A DNA stretch of 64,000 bases from Halicephalobus mephisto (GCA_009193035.1 SWDT01000016.1:558001-622000), one strand, 5' to 3'; positions 36,491-48,294 are shown, numbered from the stretch's first letter. Notes: generated from the sequence alone by a model not told the origin. A program made the numbers and translations.

Positions 36491-36524
36491 CCGTTTGTCG
36501 GTCCGCCGGTCGTCCGACAAACGG
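36491..36524. repeat. Perfect inverted repeat, 11-bp arms, 12-nt loop
   Basis: CCGTTTGTCGG (36491-36501) and CCGACAAACGG (36514-36524) are exact reverse complements around a GC-rich loop, about 440 bp upstream of the dcp-66 start. It could be a hairpin or a palindromic regulatory site. Confidence 0.8.
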
Positions 36525-37639
36525 AAAAACTGACAAAACAGCACAATGCCGGCAGAAACCGCGCGAGACTAACGTTTGATTTTTTATAAAGTTCCAAAAA
36601 AATTCTCAAATTTCAAAAAACAAATTTCCAAGCATGTTTATGTGCAAAAATAATCTTAATAAACAATTTTAATATATCAAAAACTTTCCAAAATTCCTAA
36701 TTTTTTTAAATTTTTTAAATTAGTTTTTATTGATTTTTTTGCGTTCGATCAATAACGGCGTCTTTATCGATTGATTTCCCTCTTTTCCATTTGGTCTTGT
36801 TTATAAATGTCAAAATCGTCTTCTAAAGCATTATAAACTAGTCCATCTTGAATGAGATCCTACGGATTGGAAATGAGACCGAGAAAGACGAAAAAGGAAG
36901 AGAACGAGCCACGCACTTACGGGACGCCCGCCAGCAACCGACACTCGACCACGATGGGACACGGCGAAAGCACGACCACGGACACGACAATAACTTTTGA
37001 AATTAGAGTTCCCAGAGCCAAGTGTACAAGAAAATTGTCGAAAACAAAATCTTCAAATGGCAACTCTAATTTCGTCAAGAAAAAAAGTACTTTAATCAAG
37101 TGACCACTGGTCATCTGAGGTCAATCTTGTTCAATTCCACTAAAAACCAAAAATAAAACAATTTTGCAGATTTTTGATATATGGAAATTTCACTATTTTA
37201 GTCAAGAATGGGAAATTTCGAAATCCTACGAAACTCAAAGGATAAATCAAGAAAGACTGTCCTGTTTGCCACTCCCCAAGTGACAAACCAGGTCCTCTTT
37301 TTGTCCCCTAAAAACAAAATAGAGCGGTGATCGAGCCCGATACAATAATTCGCGCGGAATCGATAAAAGCGGACAGGAACTCGAGGAAAATGAACAAGGG
37401 ATTTTCTTTTCCGAGTTGGATAAGTAAGTGGAGAAAAACAGGGTTGTAAAGTCCTCACACCTGAAGAAAACCAATTTTAGGCTAAACAGGAAGTCGATCG
37501 AGGTACAGTTTCGATGTTCCAAAGTGACGTGTGATCAAGAGTATTAGCGAAAATCGATTTTAATCAGAGCAATCTATTTTAGGAGAAATTACGGTAACAG
37601 ATATTTTTAAATTTCCAAAATCCGAAAAAACCAACTAGA

Positions 37640-38050
37640 ATTTTAAAAATTATTTTCGTTGCGGGACCGAAATAGAATAATATTTCCGTTTTAAAACCAC
37701 TTAAAAATAAAGTTTTTCGAAAAGTAATATTTTAGATTTTTAAAATTTTGAAAAAATTATTTCGATAAAATTTTAAAAATTATTTTCGTTGTGGGACAAA
37801 AATAGAATAATATTTCCGTTTTAAAACCACTTAAAAATAAAGTTTTTTGAAAAGTAATATTTTAGATTTTAAATTTTTTGGAAAAGCTACTGTATTGTAG
37901 TTTAAGAAATATTTTTCGTTTTAGGACCAGATTCGAAAATTATTTTCGTTTCGAGACAATTTTGAAAGACTTTAAAAAACGATATTTTATAAGCTTTAAA
38001 TTTTTAAAAACATTACTACAATAAAATTTAAAAAATAGTTTTCTTTGTGA
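37640..38050. repeat. Tandem duplication, ~132-bp unit
   Basis: The stretch beginning ATTATTTTCGTTGCGGGAC at about 37650 recurs from about 37781 with few changes, including AAAATAGAATAATATTTCCG and AAGTAATATTTTAGATTTT. Partial copies with ATTATTTTCGTTTCGAGAC continue to about 38050. Confidence 0.8.
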
Positions 38051-39752
38051 AAAAATTTTTCATTATCTATGAATTTCAGAAATAATTTTCGATGAATTCG
38101 TACTTTCGCAACTTAGAAGAAATGTAAAAAACTAGAAAATCCAAAATATGAGGTCTTGCAGCGGAAATCGTTTTCTGTTTTTCTTATCATAATCCACTCA
38201 AACATTTTCCCTAGACCTAAAAAATCAAATTCCTCACGAATAAAATAGGCCAAGTACCTAAACAAACAAACTCACATTACAAAACGATTTTCAAGTTGAT
38301 AGACGAGTTCAGAAAGCGATCAGATGACAGATTTTACTGGAGTCGATACAAGCAGCCCCAGCGGCAGGTCCACGGTCCGTCTAATGGGCATAAAACGGCC
38401 GGCGAATGACGAGGGGAGAACTAGCATTAGTCTACGGTTGATCACCAATCGATAATTCCATGTCGATGAGCAACTCAATAAACTTCTATTTCAAATTTTT
38501 TTAAATTCAAATATATTTTTCATAATCATCGAGAAATTACTTGTTATTTCCAAAGTTTTTGAAACTTGACATACTCGAGTACTAATTCCTGTTTTTTCGT
38601 GAGTACAATAGTCTTAAAGCTCAATGTCGAAAGCAGCTCTCAACCATCTGCCGACAAACAGAATGACCGACAAAAAGAAAAAGTCACAACTGGGCTATTT
38701 GGCTCTCGTGGCTGCTTTATGGACAAACCAGACGCGCACACGCATTCTGTCAAAGACTGAGTAACGATGGACGAAATTTAGCAATTCCTTTTTTGGGATT
38801 GAGCAGGAGGTAGGACCGGGAACGGCCTTGGACGAAATCGGGACAAGTATGGGGTTTTTGAATGAAAAACTTTGTTAAAAATTAAAGTTATCCTGAGTAC
38901 TGATTTTGGGCCAATAATCGACTGATTACGGTTTTCAAAAAATCACCCCAAAATCACGTAGAACTAAAAAATTACTATCTTCCCAAGTTCAATTGAAATA
39001 ATCCCGAAAATACCACTACAGTATGTCATTTTCCGGGAAATTCCAATTTTCGCTTCGGGACCAATGATAATTAAAAACTATTTTTTAATTAAAATGACCG
39101 TAATCAAACCTGAGGTTCATCCAGTAATTCCAAATCACAAGTATTGGCTTTAATTTGCTATTACAGTATGACGTTGAAAATAATAAAAATCTCCAAAAAA
39201 ATAAAAACTGATTTTTCTCAAAAAAACCAAAATGAAAACGGACAACTCCGAAATTCAAATAAACACGTCATGAGATCGATTTGTCCTCTAACTAAAACAA
39301 GATTTGGCAAAAACAAAAAAATTGTGCCAAGTAGAAGAGCCATTTTCAACTGAGAAACTAGGCCTGTTAAATTTGAAATGTGTTTGTTTGCAGCCAACCC
39401 CCTGGTCATATTTTTCTTCGTCCATCTTATTGATTTTTAAACAACCACCAGGAAGCCCAATTCCTGAATAAAACTTGTATGAAGACGATAGAATTCAATG
39501 TTCGTGGAAATAAATAAAATTCTATAACTACTTTTGAAATTTATTACAGTAAGAACATAACAACCAGATTGTACAGTATGAAGAATAAGATAAATTCTAT
39601 AGGCACAGAATCAAATTTCATTATTATAATAATGAAATAAAGTAAGATAATTCTATTTTCTAAATAAAAACTCGAAAAAAAGAATTTTAATTTGAATTTC
39701 CCGCCTCTCTGGCCTTGTGCGGTTGACTGCCAATTGTTTGTTCACCTTTTTG

Positions 39753-39755
39753 CAG
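39753..39755 (+). promoter_or_regulatory. Possible trans-splice acceptor before ABCF3
   Basis: CCTTTTTGCAG ends 51 bases upstream of the ABCF3 ATG, with no stop-free need for a cis intron. A spliced-leader acceptor or 5' UTR intron is plausible. Confidence 0.35.
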
Positions 39756-39806
39756 TTTCTGAAGTTTCGTTTTTATTCTATCGTCTTCAGATTCCCTTTT
39801 TCTAAA

Positions 39807-42160
39807 ATGGTGTCTGCTTCTGTGGAAAACGGAGCTTCTACTTTCACGTTGAAGGTCAACGATGATTCTAAAATCCTCCGTCAAAAAATCGAGAATTGTT
39901 TGAATGAAAGAATCCCAAAGATGCCCGTTGTTATGAAAGAATGGGTCCGAGGTAAAATTGGCTTACTTTCTTTATATCTAAGACTACTAATCAACGTTAT
40001 TTAGACCTTGTTGTCGAAAATGAAGAAGATCTGTTCTCGGTCGAGGAACTCAATCTCGCGGTTGGGGATCACCTCTACGGATCTACCAAGGATATAACGA
40101 AAGATGCTGTTTTGAGAATTTGCGAACAACTTTTTGAGATAATCAGCGAAGGGTAACATTGTTCTTTTTATTTACGATGAAATTTATATATGGGTTTTTA
40201 GGAAAACCTTTAAGGATCGTCGTGACTTTGATATTGCCAAGAAACTTGATTCGACCGTCGACATGGCCATTCAATCCGATCCTTACAAGAACATCAACAG
40301 TATCTGGAAGATTTCTGCCAAGGACCTCCCTACTCTGAATGTGGACAAGAAGAAACTCGCCAAAGCTGAAGGAAGAAACAGAGATAAAAGTGCTAAGAAG
40401 GCCGACGAAGTTGCCAACGCTCCGAAACGTGTCAAGCCTCAGATTCTTGCTACTGCTTCTCAAGCTCCAAGCAAGAGAGACAACCTCGAGGGAGGAAACA
40501 GTATGGATATTCGAATGGAGAACGTCGATGTTTCGTTCGGAAATAAGCAACTTTTGTCTGGAGCTGATCTGACGATGTCTTACGGAAGAAGATACGGTCT
40601 GGTCGGCAGAAACGGTCTGGGTAAAACTACATTGCTCAAGATGATTTCCACTGGACAACTGAAGATCCCCAGCAACATTACCATGCTTTCTGTTGAACAA
40701 GAAGTTGAGGGAGACGACACACCTGTCATTGACAGTGTTCTCGAATGTGATACCAAGAGAACAGCCTTGTTGGAAGAGGAGAGGAAGCTAAAAGAAGGAA
40801 TAGATAGTCCTACTACTTCGGACGATGAGAAATCAGAAATGGCCAACAGATTGGAAGAAGTCTACGCCGAAATGCAAGCCCATGGAGTTGACAAAGCTCA
40901 TGCTCTGGCCGGAGGTATTTTGTACGGTCTTGGTTTCAAACCAGATGAACAGAAATTGCCAACAAAGCAGTTTTCTGGTGGATGGAGAATGAGAGTTGCT
41001 CTTGCTCGGGCTCTCTTCACAAAACCAGACCTTCTTCTACTTGATGAGCCTACGAACATGTTGGACATGAGAGCAGTGTACTGGTTAGAAAATCATCTGC
41101 AAGAGTGGCAAGGAACTATTGTGACAGTATCTCACGACAGAAAGTTCCTGAACACAATTTGCACAGATATCATCCATCTTCACTCTAGAAGACTCGATCA
41201 ATACAAAGGTAATTATGAGAATTACGAGAAACAAATGAAAGAAAAATTAACTCTTCAACAAAGAGAGTACGAATCCCAACAGCAACTTCGTCAACATGTT
41301 CAGGAATTCATTGACAAGTTCCGTTACAACGCTAAGAGAGCTTCGATGGTCCAATCCAGAATCAAGATGTTGGAAAAATTGCCTGTTCTTCGGCCAGTTG
41401 AAGTAGAACAAGATGTTGTTTTGAAGTTCCCAGAATGTGAGAAGTTGAGCAATCCAGTTCTTCAGTTAGATGAAGTTTCTTTCCGTTACACCAAGGATTC
41501 TGATTTTATCTTCAAGAACATTTGCGTTGGAACTGACAATGATTCCAGAATTTGTATTGTGAGTTTTGTTATCTTTTATTTTTTCATTGTGATTTTTAGG
41601 TCGGTGAAAATGGAGCGGGTAAAACAACCTTACTGAAGATTCTCCTTGGAGAATTGTCTGTTACTGGTGGTGTTAGACATTCGAACAGAAGACTCAATAT
41701 TGGATACTTTACTCAGCATCATGTTGATCAACTGGAAATGGATCAATCTGCCTTGGAACTTGTGGCTGAAAGGTTCCCTAATAGGAGTCAAGAAGAATAT
41801 CGTGCAGCTCTAGGTCGATTTGGACTTACTGGTGATACTGTTTTCCAGTCAATTGCTACCCTTTCTGGTGGTCAGAAATCTAGACTTGCTTTTGGCTGTC
41901 TTGGATTGCAGAATCCTAACTACCTAATTTTGGATGAACCTACAAATCACTTGGATGTCGAAACTGTTGATGCATTAGGAAAAGCTCTCAGTGATTTTAA
42001 TGGTGGAGTGGTTCTTGTGTCTCACGACGAGCGTCTTATCCACTTGGTGTGCAAGGAACTCTGGGTTGTCAAAGACAGAACTGTAACGAGACTTGATGGA
42101 GGAATCGAAGAATACAAGAAACATGTCTACAGACAACTTGCTATCCCACAACATCCTTAA
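39807..42160 (+). CDS. abcf-3: ABC-F family ATPase, ABCF3 homologue
   Basis: Four exons (39807-39951, 40005-40152, 40202-41558, 41600-42160) give 736 residues. ABC-F proteins have two ATPase domains and no membrane part, and act on ribosomes or translation factors in the cytosol. The first ~160 residues form the ABCF3-specific N-terminal region. The first ATPase domain has Walker A GRNGLGKTT (from ~233), signature FSGGWRMRVALARALF and Walker B LLLLDEPTNMLD. A charged linker (KGNYENYEKQMKEKL and following helix) precedes the second domain, with Walker A GENGAGKTT (from ~552), LSGGQKSRLAF and LILDEPTNHLD. Both switch motifs (VSHDRKF, VSHDERL) are present. Human ABCF3 is 709 residues. The start context is AAAATGG, and AATAAA lies at 42191-42196. 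Confidence 0.95.
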
Positions 42161-42190
42161 CTTGGTGTTATGTTGGTTATTTATCGAGAT

Positions 42191-42196
42191 AATAAA
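42191..42196 (+). terminator. Poly(A) signal of ABCF3
   Basis: AATAAA lies 31 bases after the stop codon, followed by a T-rich stretch. Confidence 0.7.
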
Positions 42197-42695
42197 GATT
42201 TTTGTTAGAAAAGAGAGAGCTTGCAAGGGGAAAATAGTTCCCGCAGCGAAAACGTCACTGACTGAAAGAATTTCGAAATTGAGTGTGTCGGTTTTTTTTG
42301 ATTTTGTTTCTCCCCAATTTGTAACCGGTTATTATTGTTATTTTCGCTGTTATTTACCTTCTGCTGAGTGATGCCATCATCGTACGTGGTGAGTTTTTTT
42401 GTTTTTATGTGAAAATTATATAAAATTCGGTCAAAAATGAAAAAGCGATGCGAAAACTAGACAACGATCCAAAAAGATTCGTTTTGTCAATGAAAATAAT
42501 GATTATCGATATAATTAATTTAATTGAGTATTGTTTAATGTGATTTAGAAATATTGATATAAAAACTATGGGTGATTCATCTTCTGATGTGCAGAAGACT
42601 CTCACGTGTGAAGTATGATTTCGTAATTTTCTATTGTAATCATTGATTTTTAAATTTTGAAGATAAATAGCATGTGAGAGTTGAATATTGCACAA
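42197..42695. other. Intergenic / 5' region of the next gene
   Basis: Two short ATG-donor segments lie here: MPSSYV before a GTGAGT at about 42390, and MGDSSSDVQKTLTCE before a GTATGA at about 42615. Either could be a 5' exon of the gene that follows. Joining the second to LNIAQMMMGSS keeps the frame but uses a poor acceptor. Confidence 0.35.
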
Positions 42696-44570
42696 ATGAT
42701 GATGGGCTCGAGCCTGGATGATCTCACAAGAGTGTTGTTTGCCAGAATAAGGCATGAGAATGATGTAAACGGTAGGGATTTTACTGAACAGTGGTAATAT
42801 TAGTTTTTAGGAACCCGAGAATGCCCTGTTGAAGTGCCCAAAGTGTCCGAACAGGTTAAAGCCATTGTTGTTGGATATTTACGAGGAAGAGGGACAGACT
42901 TATCAACGAGTGTGGTGGACTTGTCGAGGATTGAAGTCAAAGGTTGGTTCGTTTTCCTAAGCTCATATTTAACCTTTCATTTTCAGACATGCATCTATCC
43001 GCTGAACATGCCGACTCAGGTTTTCTGGACAAGGAGGACAGAGGAGCAGATGAAACAGGACGTTATTCCTTTGCCGAACTTTAACTTGCTGCCTAAGGAG
43101 TACTGGAAGCTGTATCCTACGTTGTTCAGGTCTCCAACTCAGGTACAGAAATTTTCTTTCATCAAACGAACTGATTCTCTTATTTCTCAGTCGCCAACCA
43201 AACCAACAACCAGGGATGAAGTGAATCCCGATATCCCTGCTGCTGTTAATCCGGGAAAACCTGCTGATGACGAAGGAATTGAGGTAATTGAGGATGAAAA
43301 CTCCTTCGACTCTCTGAAAAAGAGGGAAGCGACGAGGAGAAAACGAAAATCCCGATCTAGTAAGGAAAAAATTTTATCTTATAAATTACTCAACGTTGAA
43401 ACTCCAGGAATCCCAAGAGATGAAGAAGGTAGAACCCCGGGTAAGAAACAGTTTAAAGGAGTTGTTTCGACAAGACAGACACTGGATTCTTCGGTAAGGC
43501 TTGAACCATTCCCTGAGGGATATTGTATTGATCCGTTTCAGGCAAGAAGCAAGAACGGTGATATCAACTTGCTACGAAAACCTTTGCCTCTTAGACCAGT
43601 AGAAGAAAGGAATGTCACCGGTGGAAGGAACTTTGATTTCAAGATTGTCGAAGAAGCAACAATGCCGAAACAGACTTCGAATAGAGTGCAAATCTTCACA
43701 GACATCCAAGCGAACTTAAAGACTGCTTTGGCTCTGCGATTCGCCAAGAAGGAATTCTTGGATCGACTAACTGGGGTGATATCAGAAAATATTCCAGTTA
43801 TCCAGAGAGACGAAAGTAAGTTGTACACCAAACGGGAGATGCTTCAGAAGGTGTCTGAAAAGTTCCCCATGATTATGGAAGCTCCTGCTGCACCCGTAAT
43901 CAAACGAGAAAAACGATCACGATCGGAAACTCGACAACCAGCAACTCCAGAAGAAGGACCAGATGCCAACAAAGATGTGGGTTTTGTCGTGACGAAGAAG
44001 GCGATTGAGTCTTTCAAGAAGATGGAACAGGCTTCAGCGTTGTCGAGTCGTCTAGGAATCAAAATGGAAGATTTTGACACTTCTCCAAAGAGACCCATAT
44101 CAGTTCTGAGGACAGATTCCTTCCCAAGATTACCGCAAATGGACAGCCAAAGTGGGTCCAATCCGTCTACTTCGAAAGGTTCGACTTATTCGGGGCAAGA
44201 AGCTGCTGGTGTCCAACGTTCCGATTCCAACGCCCAGGAATTGTCCGCATCTGTTCAGAGGCATATCCAGACCCTCAAAGCAAAGATGGAGAGACAGAGG
44301 AAGCGGAAGCTCAAGAAGAGAAGAAAACAAGAGGTATGTCTTTATTCAATTGATTTTTGCGAAAATTTATCTAATACATTTTTTCAGGAGATGCATCAAG
44401 TTCAAGCTCCGCAAGAGTCAGTCTATTACCAAAGTAATCCAAATTTCTTTACCAACTACGATGGATATGAGCACCCACAAGAATTACACTACCAAGAACC
44501 GGATCAGTACAACGTTGATGAAAGCGACTACGGGATCTTTGGAGATGTTGAAGAACTTTGGAGTTTATGA
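42696..44570 (+). CDS. Unrecognised basic, Ser/Pro-rich, probably nuclear protein
   Basis: My model has five exons (42696-42771, 42811-42935, 42987-43142, 43191-44333, 44388-44570), 560 residues. I do not recognise the family. The N-terminal ~110 residues look folded (DLTRVLFARIRHE, QVKAIVVGYLRGRGTDL, VIPLPNFNLLPKEYWKLYP). The middle is charged and disordered, with KREATRRKRKSRSSKEK and KREKRSRSETR as likely nuclear localisation signals. A helix-prone stretch is DIQANLKTALALRFAKKEF. Before the last exon lies the basic repeat KMERQRKRKLKKRRKQE. The last exon is Tyr/Gln/acidic-rich. Two introns are short and in frame (42936-42986 and 43143-43190), and a third candidate lies at about 43361-43408, so retention would extend the protein without a shift. 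The first of these has alternative donors. The 5' end is uncertain. Confidence 0.65.
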
Positions 44571-44586
44571 CGGGTATCTTTGGTTT

Positions 44587-44604
44587 TTTATTATGTATAA
44601 TAAA
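44587..44604. terminator. Palindromic, shared bidirectional poly(A) element
   Basis: TTTATTATGTATAATAAA has perfect 8-bp inverted arms. It supplies AATAAA to the + strand gene (stop at 44570) at 44599-44604 and AATAAA to the - strand gene (stop at 44607) at 44592-44587. Only 36 bases separate the two stop codons. Confidence 0.75.
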
Positions 44605-44606
44605 CG

Positions 44607-47600
44607 TCAAACACTTGATTGATTGCTTCTCGGATGTGGAAACAGCATTTGCACCATGTTGACGTTGGTTGTAGGTTGGGGTTCCTCTGTAACAAGAAAT
44701 GGTAAAGATTCCCGAAGCGAAAGTAAGTGAATGAAACAGTAAGTATTATTCCAGTATGTACAGACAGTAGAAACAACAGAAGTGAACGGAATGTGCTCTG
44801 CAAGTTAGAGCTCAAACCACATACCACCCACGAATCCGGCTTTCCATCGCCTTCCTGGATCTACATTTTGTTTTCCTCTCTGTGATCCTCGACGAGTAGT
44901 TGTTCTGATCCAGCAGAGTCCGATACCCATGAAGATACAGAGGATTCCACAGGCGGCGAAGACCATCCAGGCCCAGAAGGGGATGTGGTCCTTGTGGAGT
45001 GGCATTCGTTGAAGGTTTTCGGATTTTTTGAGGGAGTCGGAGATTGTCACGATGAGGTTGATCAGAACCTGAAAAAATAAAAGTTAGAACATAGGATTAA
45101 ATAAGTGCCAAAGGGGATTCTGAAGGTATTAGGACTTGAAATTTAAAACTATTTTCGTTTTGGGATTTTGATTCAAATAAAATTTTTAAAATTTACTTTC
45201 GAAAAATTCGGTTTTAGAATTAAAATATTTTTTTAATGAAATTTTGATTTTTTTTAAATTTTATTGCCTGAGGGCTTTTGTCGGGGATTTCTGTTTTGAG
45301 AGATTTCGAAATGTTTTTAAAGCAACTAGCCTTGCTTAACGGATATCCGTGAGCCAAGTGATCGTTTTCCTCGTGGACGACCCTCCTGAGGGGGTCCATC
45401 ATGGGTGTTTCCATCGAATATGGGTCGAAGACACTCGATAACTTCTCAGCTACAGTAGACCCGTAAGAAACGAAAATAAAAGGCCTAGGGTTGTAAGTGT
45501 TTCTGGATAATTGATCAGGACGTTTTTGGATGATGAGAAAAAGAATTTCTTCTCCGCAATCCCCGAAATTCCATTTTTCTCGAAGAACCCGGACAAAATT
45601 ATAACCGTACTCGTAGACGTCTTCGGCTGACATTATCCGGGTGTTCTTCAGGACATCGCCATTGGTGACATTGATGGGACAGTTGTCTCCGTTGTAATGT
45701 TCGTTGAGGGCTCCGTCAATTGGCCACATTTCTCTGAGAAAAGCGAATCCGAATCTGTACCAACAATGGCTCGTCTGAAAAGTAAAAAAGTTAAAAAGTT
45801 AAAAAGTAAAAATATATTTTAAAACATAATTTCTCATTGAATACTTGTTCTTCGAGATGATTCTTTTTTTCGAAAATAAAAATTTTAAAAACAAAAAATG
45901 TGGTTGAATTAAGTTTATCGAAAATTGTCGGAAAAATTGGAATTTTGTAAGATTCTAAAATTTTCCAGAATCTTCGAGAAGTTCCTGGAATATCATAGAA
46001 GCTTCTAGAAATTCAAAATTCAGTTAAAAGTTTTAGAATCTTTCAGAATCTCGAATGAATTTTTGGAAAATTTTAGAATCTTGAAGAAATTTCTAAAACT
46101 TCCAAGAATCTCATAGAAACTTCTGGAAGATCTTAGAATCAAAGAATTTCCTAGACCTTTCCAGATTCTCGAATGAATTTCTAGAATTTTCAAGAAATTT
46201 GTAGGAATTTTTGGGAGATTTTAGAATTAAAGAAATTTTAAAAATTTTCCAGAATAAAAGACATTTATAAAATTTTCTAGAATCGAAGAATTTCCTAAAA
46301 CTTTCCAGAATTAAAAATATTTTTAAAATTTTCCAGAATTTCACAAAAACATTTAGAATTTTCCAGAATCTCGAATAAACTGCAATTTTCTAGAATTTGA
46401 TAGAAAATTCTAGAATCCTTCAGAATAAGGACAATTTTATAACAAACATTTAAAATCTAAAATTCTGAAAGCTTTTAAAAATTCTTAAACTTTTGAGAAT
46501 CTCATGAAAGCTTCTGACATTTTCCAGGATCTTTAAAATTTTTTGGAACTTTTCGTAATTATGTGAAAATTCAGAATGAAAATTTAAAATTCCACGTTCT
46601 GGGAATTCGTTCTGAGAAAATTCCACAATTACCGTTGCTAAGGTTTATAATTCTGACATTTTCCAGAAACATTACTTCAAGAAGAAATTCCCTCAGGAAA
46701 TGAAGATTTTTCAAACTTGATTTTTAAATTCAAAAATAAAATCAGATTTCGAAATTCTTTGATTTTTAGTAATTTTTAAATTTTAAAATTACAATCAACT
46801 CTGTTATACCGTAATCTGTAGTTACTTACTTGTCTGGTTTTCGTGCCAGAACAGACACATTTTCCTTGGTTCTTACGGTACTCCCGATCGAGTACATCGT
46901 TGACTAATTGCACTGTAATTGTGTTTTTTTATCCATGATTCTGAACCCCAAACCCACTTTCTGACATCGACACAGTACTATCTGGATCGCAGAAGAGCCC
47001 GTCCAGCAGATGTCCATCTTCAATCCCGCAGGCGTGTCTCTCCACGAAAACCGGATAAACACACGGCGTCACCCTCACCAATGTGGGATCTATGGTTGCT
47101 ATCCTGAATTTTAAATTACAAAATTATTTTTTTAAGTACAAAACACGATTCTAAAGAATCAAGTCTTAAAATACATTTTTTATTTAATGTGCATTTTTTC
47201 GCTCGAGTTGGCAATAAGGAACAAACTTTCGTAATTAGCCACAGGCCATCTCGAGGCTTCCGACATCGCCACACTCGATTGCACTTCAACACGAGAGAAT
47301 CGAAAAACAGTTGCTAGTGACAATTAATTACATTGTAGTTAGGGATTCTAATTATGAATTTCATAAACAAAAAATTTAAAAACTTTCGAGATTTGTGAAA
47401 AAATTTATTTCGGTCAATATTTTCCACCACTGGATAGTGTCCAATTAAATTAAATTCTTCATTTCTAGACACTGTCCAAATTATTGCTGAATGGAACAAA
47501 AACAGATTTGGATAAAGACGGAAGTGTTCCAACAGCGCCAATTGGGGTAAATGTCCTGTTTTTCCTCGCTGTTTGGATAGTGTTTGTAATTAAAATAAAT

Positions 47601-48294
47601 CGGTTTATGTGGACACTATTTTGAAATAGTTGAAACGGAATTAAGTGAAAAATCTCGGATAACGTCCAGAATTACTTATTAATCTTCTTTGTTGACGATT
47701 TTAAGTATCTTGTTCACTATTGGATAGTGTCTATTTAGTTCGATTTTCTTTCATTTCTAGACACTATCCAAAGTTTTTCTCGTTCAAAAAAGTAAAATTA
47801 GATAGTGAATAAAGTACTATGAAAATGGCCTAGTCACTATTCTGCTTTTATTTTTGATAGTGTCTGAAAATAAAAGAAATCAGTTTAGATGAACACTGTC
47901 CTAGATTTCATTAACACCAGAGTTGGATAGTGACTAAAAAAATAATTTTTAGGTTTTTGTAGGTAAAAATTATTCAACTTTAAATCCAGTTTTTTCCACT
48001 TTTTGTTCTTCAAAATCTCAAAAATCAAAAACAGCAGGAATTCAAAATTTTTATTTCACAAAAAACAATTAACAAAAAATCTGTGGTTGTTCGTATTTGT
48101 GGTATCAATTTTACTTCTTGCCCTAAGGCTAAAAAACAGAAATACGAGTCTTTTTAAATTCTTTCGTTAAAAAAGAATAATGAGCATTTTTATAGTTTTA
48201 AAATTATCGATTTTTAATTTTAAAAAATTAAAATTACTTACCGAAGAAAACGTTCTAGAAAAAAAAACAACATTAATAAGTTCTCAGAATTCAT
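44607..48294 (-). CDS. MOLO1-domain membrane protein (levamisole-receptor modulator family)
   Basis: Exons 46958-47103, 46830-46912, 45268-45774, 44825-45068 and 44607-44686 join in frame, and a putative signal-peptide exon 48242-48294 fits the phase, giving 370 residues. MOLO1 (TPM-like) proteins are single-pass membrane proteins; C. elegans MOLO-1 boosts levamisole-sensitive acetylcholine receptors at the neuromuscular junction. Supporting marks are ACGIEDG and LFCDPDSTVSMSE in the first large exon, CVCSG in the next, a long extracellular alpha/beta region (YNFVRVLREKW, EILFLIIQKRP, FIFVSYGSTVAE), one membrane span (FWAWMVFAACGILCIFMGIGL), a basic stop-transfer stretch, and a short cytoplasmic tail ending SNQSSV. 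The intron 45069-45267 appears to use a GC donor. The first exon is the weakest part and lies 1.1 kb upstream. The family call rests on motif pattern only. Confidence 0.72.
45775..46829 (-). repeat. Intron dominated by TTC/GAA repeat tracts
   Basis: From about 45930 to 46700 the intron consists of degenerate units such as TTCTAGAATTTTC, TTCCAGAAT, TCTCGAATGAATTTCTAGA and TTCTGGAAG, with many inverted GAA/TTC pairs at heat-shock-element spacing. No exon is needed here for the flanking phases. Confidence 0.6.
47104..48241 (-). other. Putative first intron of the MOLO1 gene
   Basis: It contains the second GGATAGTGTCC cluster (47430-47935). A coding-looking - strand frame at about 47195-47330 (MSEASRWPVANYES) does not splice in phase to the next exon and was left out of the model. 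Confidence 0.4.
47430..47935. repeat. Cluster of GGATAGTGTCC-like motifs, array 2
   Basis: The motif GGATAGTGTCC, its complement, or near versions recur near 47431, 47467, 47575, 47613, 47665, 47733, 47760, 47800, 47858, 47894 and 47925, in alternating orientation. Intervening spacers are partly similar (AATAAATCGGTTTA, TTCTTCATTTCTAGACACT). The same family occurs at 26050-26575. Confidence 0.8.

Larger units (their letters stand above)
36052..39806. other. Divergent intergenic region between dcp-66 and ABCF3
   Basis: No coding exon is supported. It contains a perfect 11-bp inverted repeat (36491-36524), a ~132-bp tandem duplication (37640-37900), and GC-richer islands at 36880-36990 and 38370-38440 that stand out from the AT-rich background and could be promoter or enhancer DNA. 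Confidence 0.5.

Noticed and set aside
42987..43090. Alternative frame in the 42.7 kb gene using donor AAAG|GTTGGT
   Set aside because: It reads DMHLSAEHADSGFL but hits a stop after about 35 codons and would cut off the long downstream frame.
47195..47330. Coding-looking - strand frame (MSEASRWPVANYES) as an N-terminal exon of the MOLO1 gene
   Set aside because: No donor joins it in phase to the exon at 47103, whereas the signal-peptide-like exon at 48242-48294 does.
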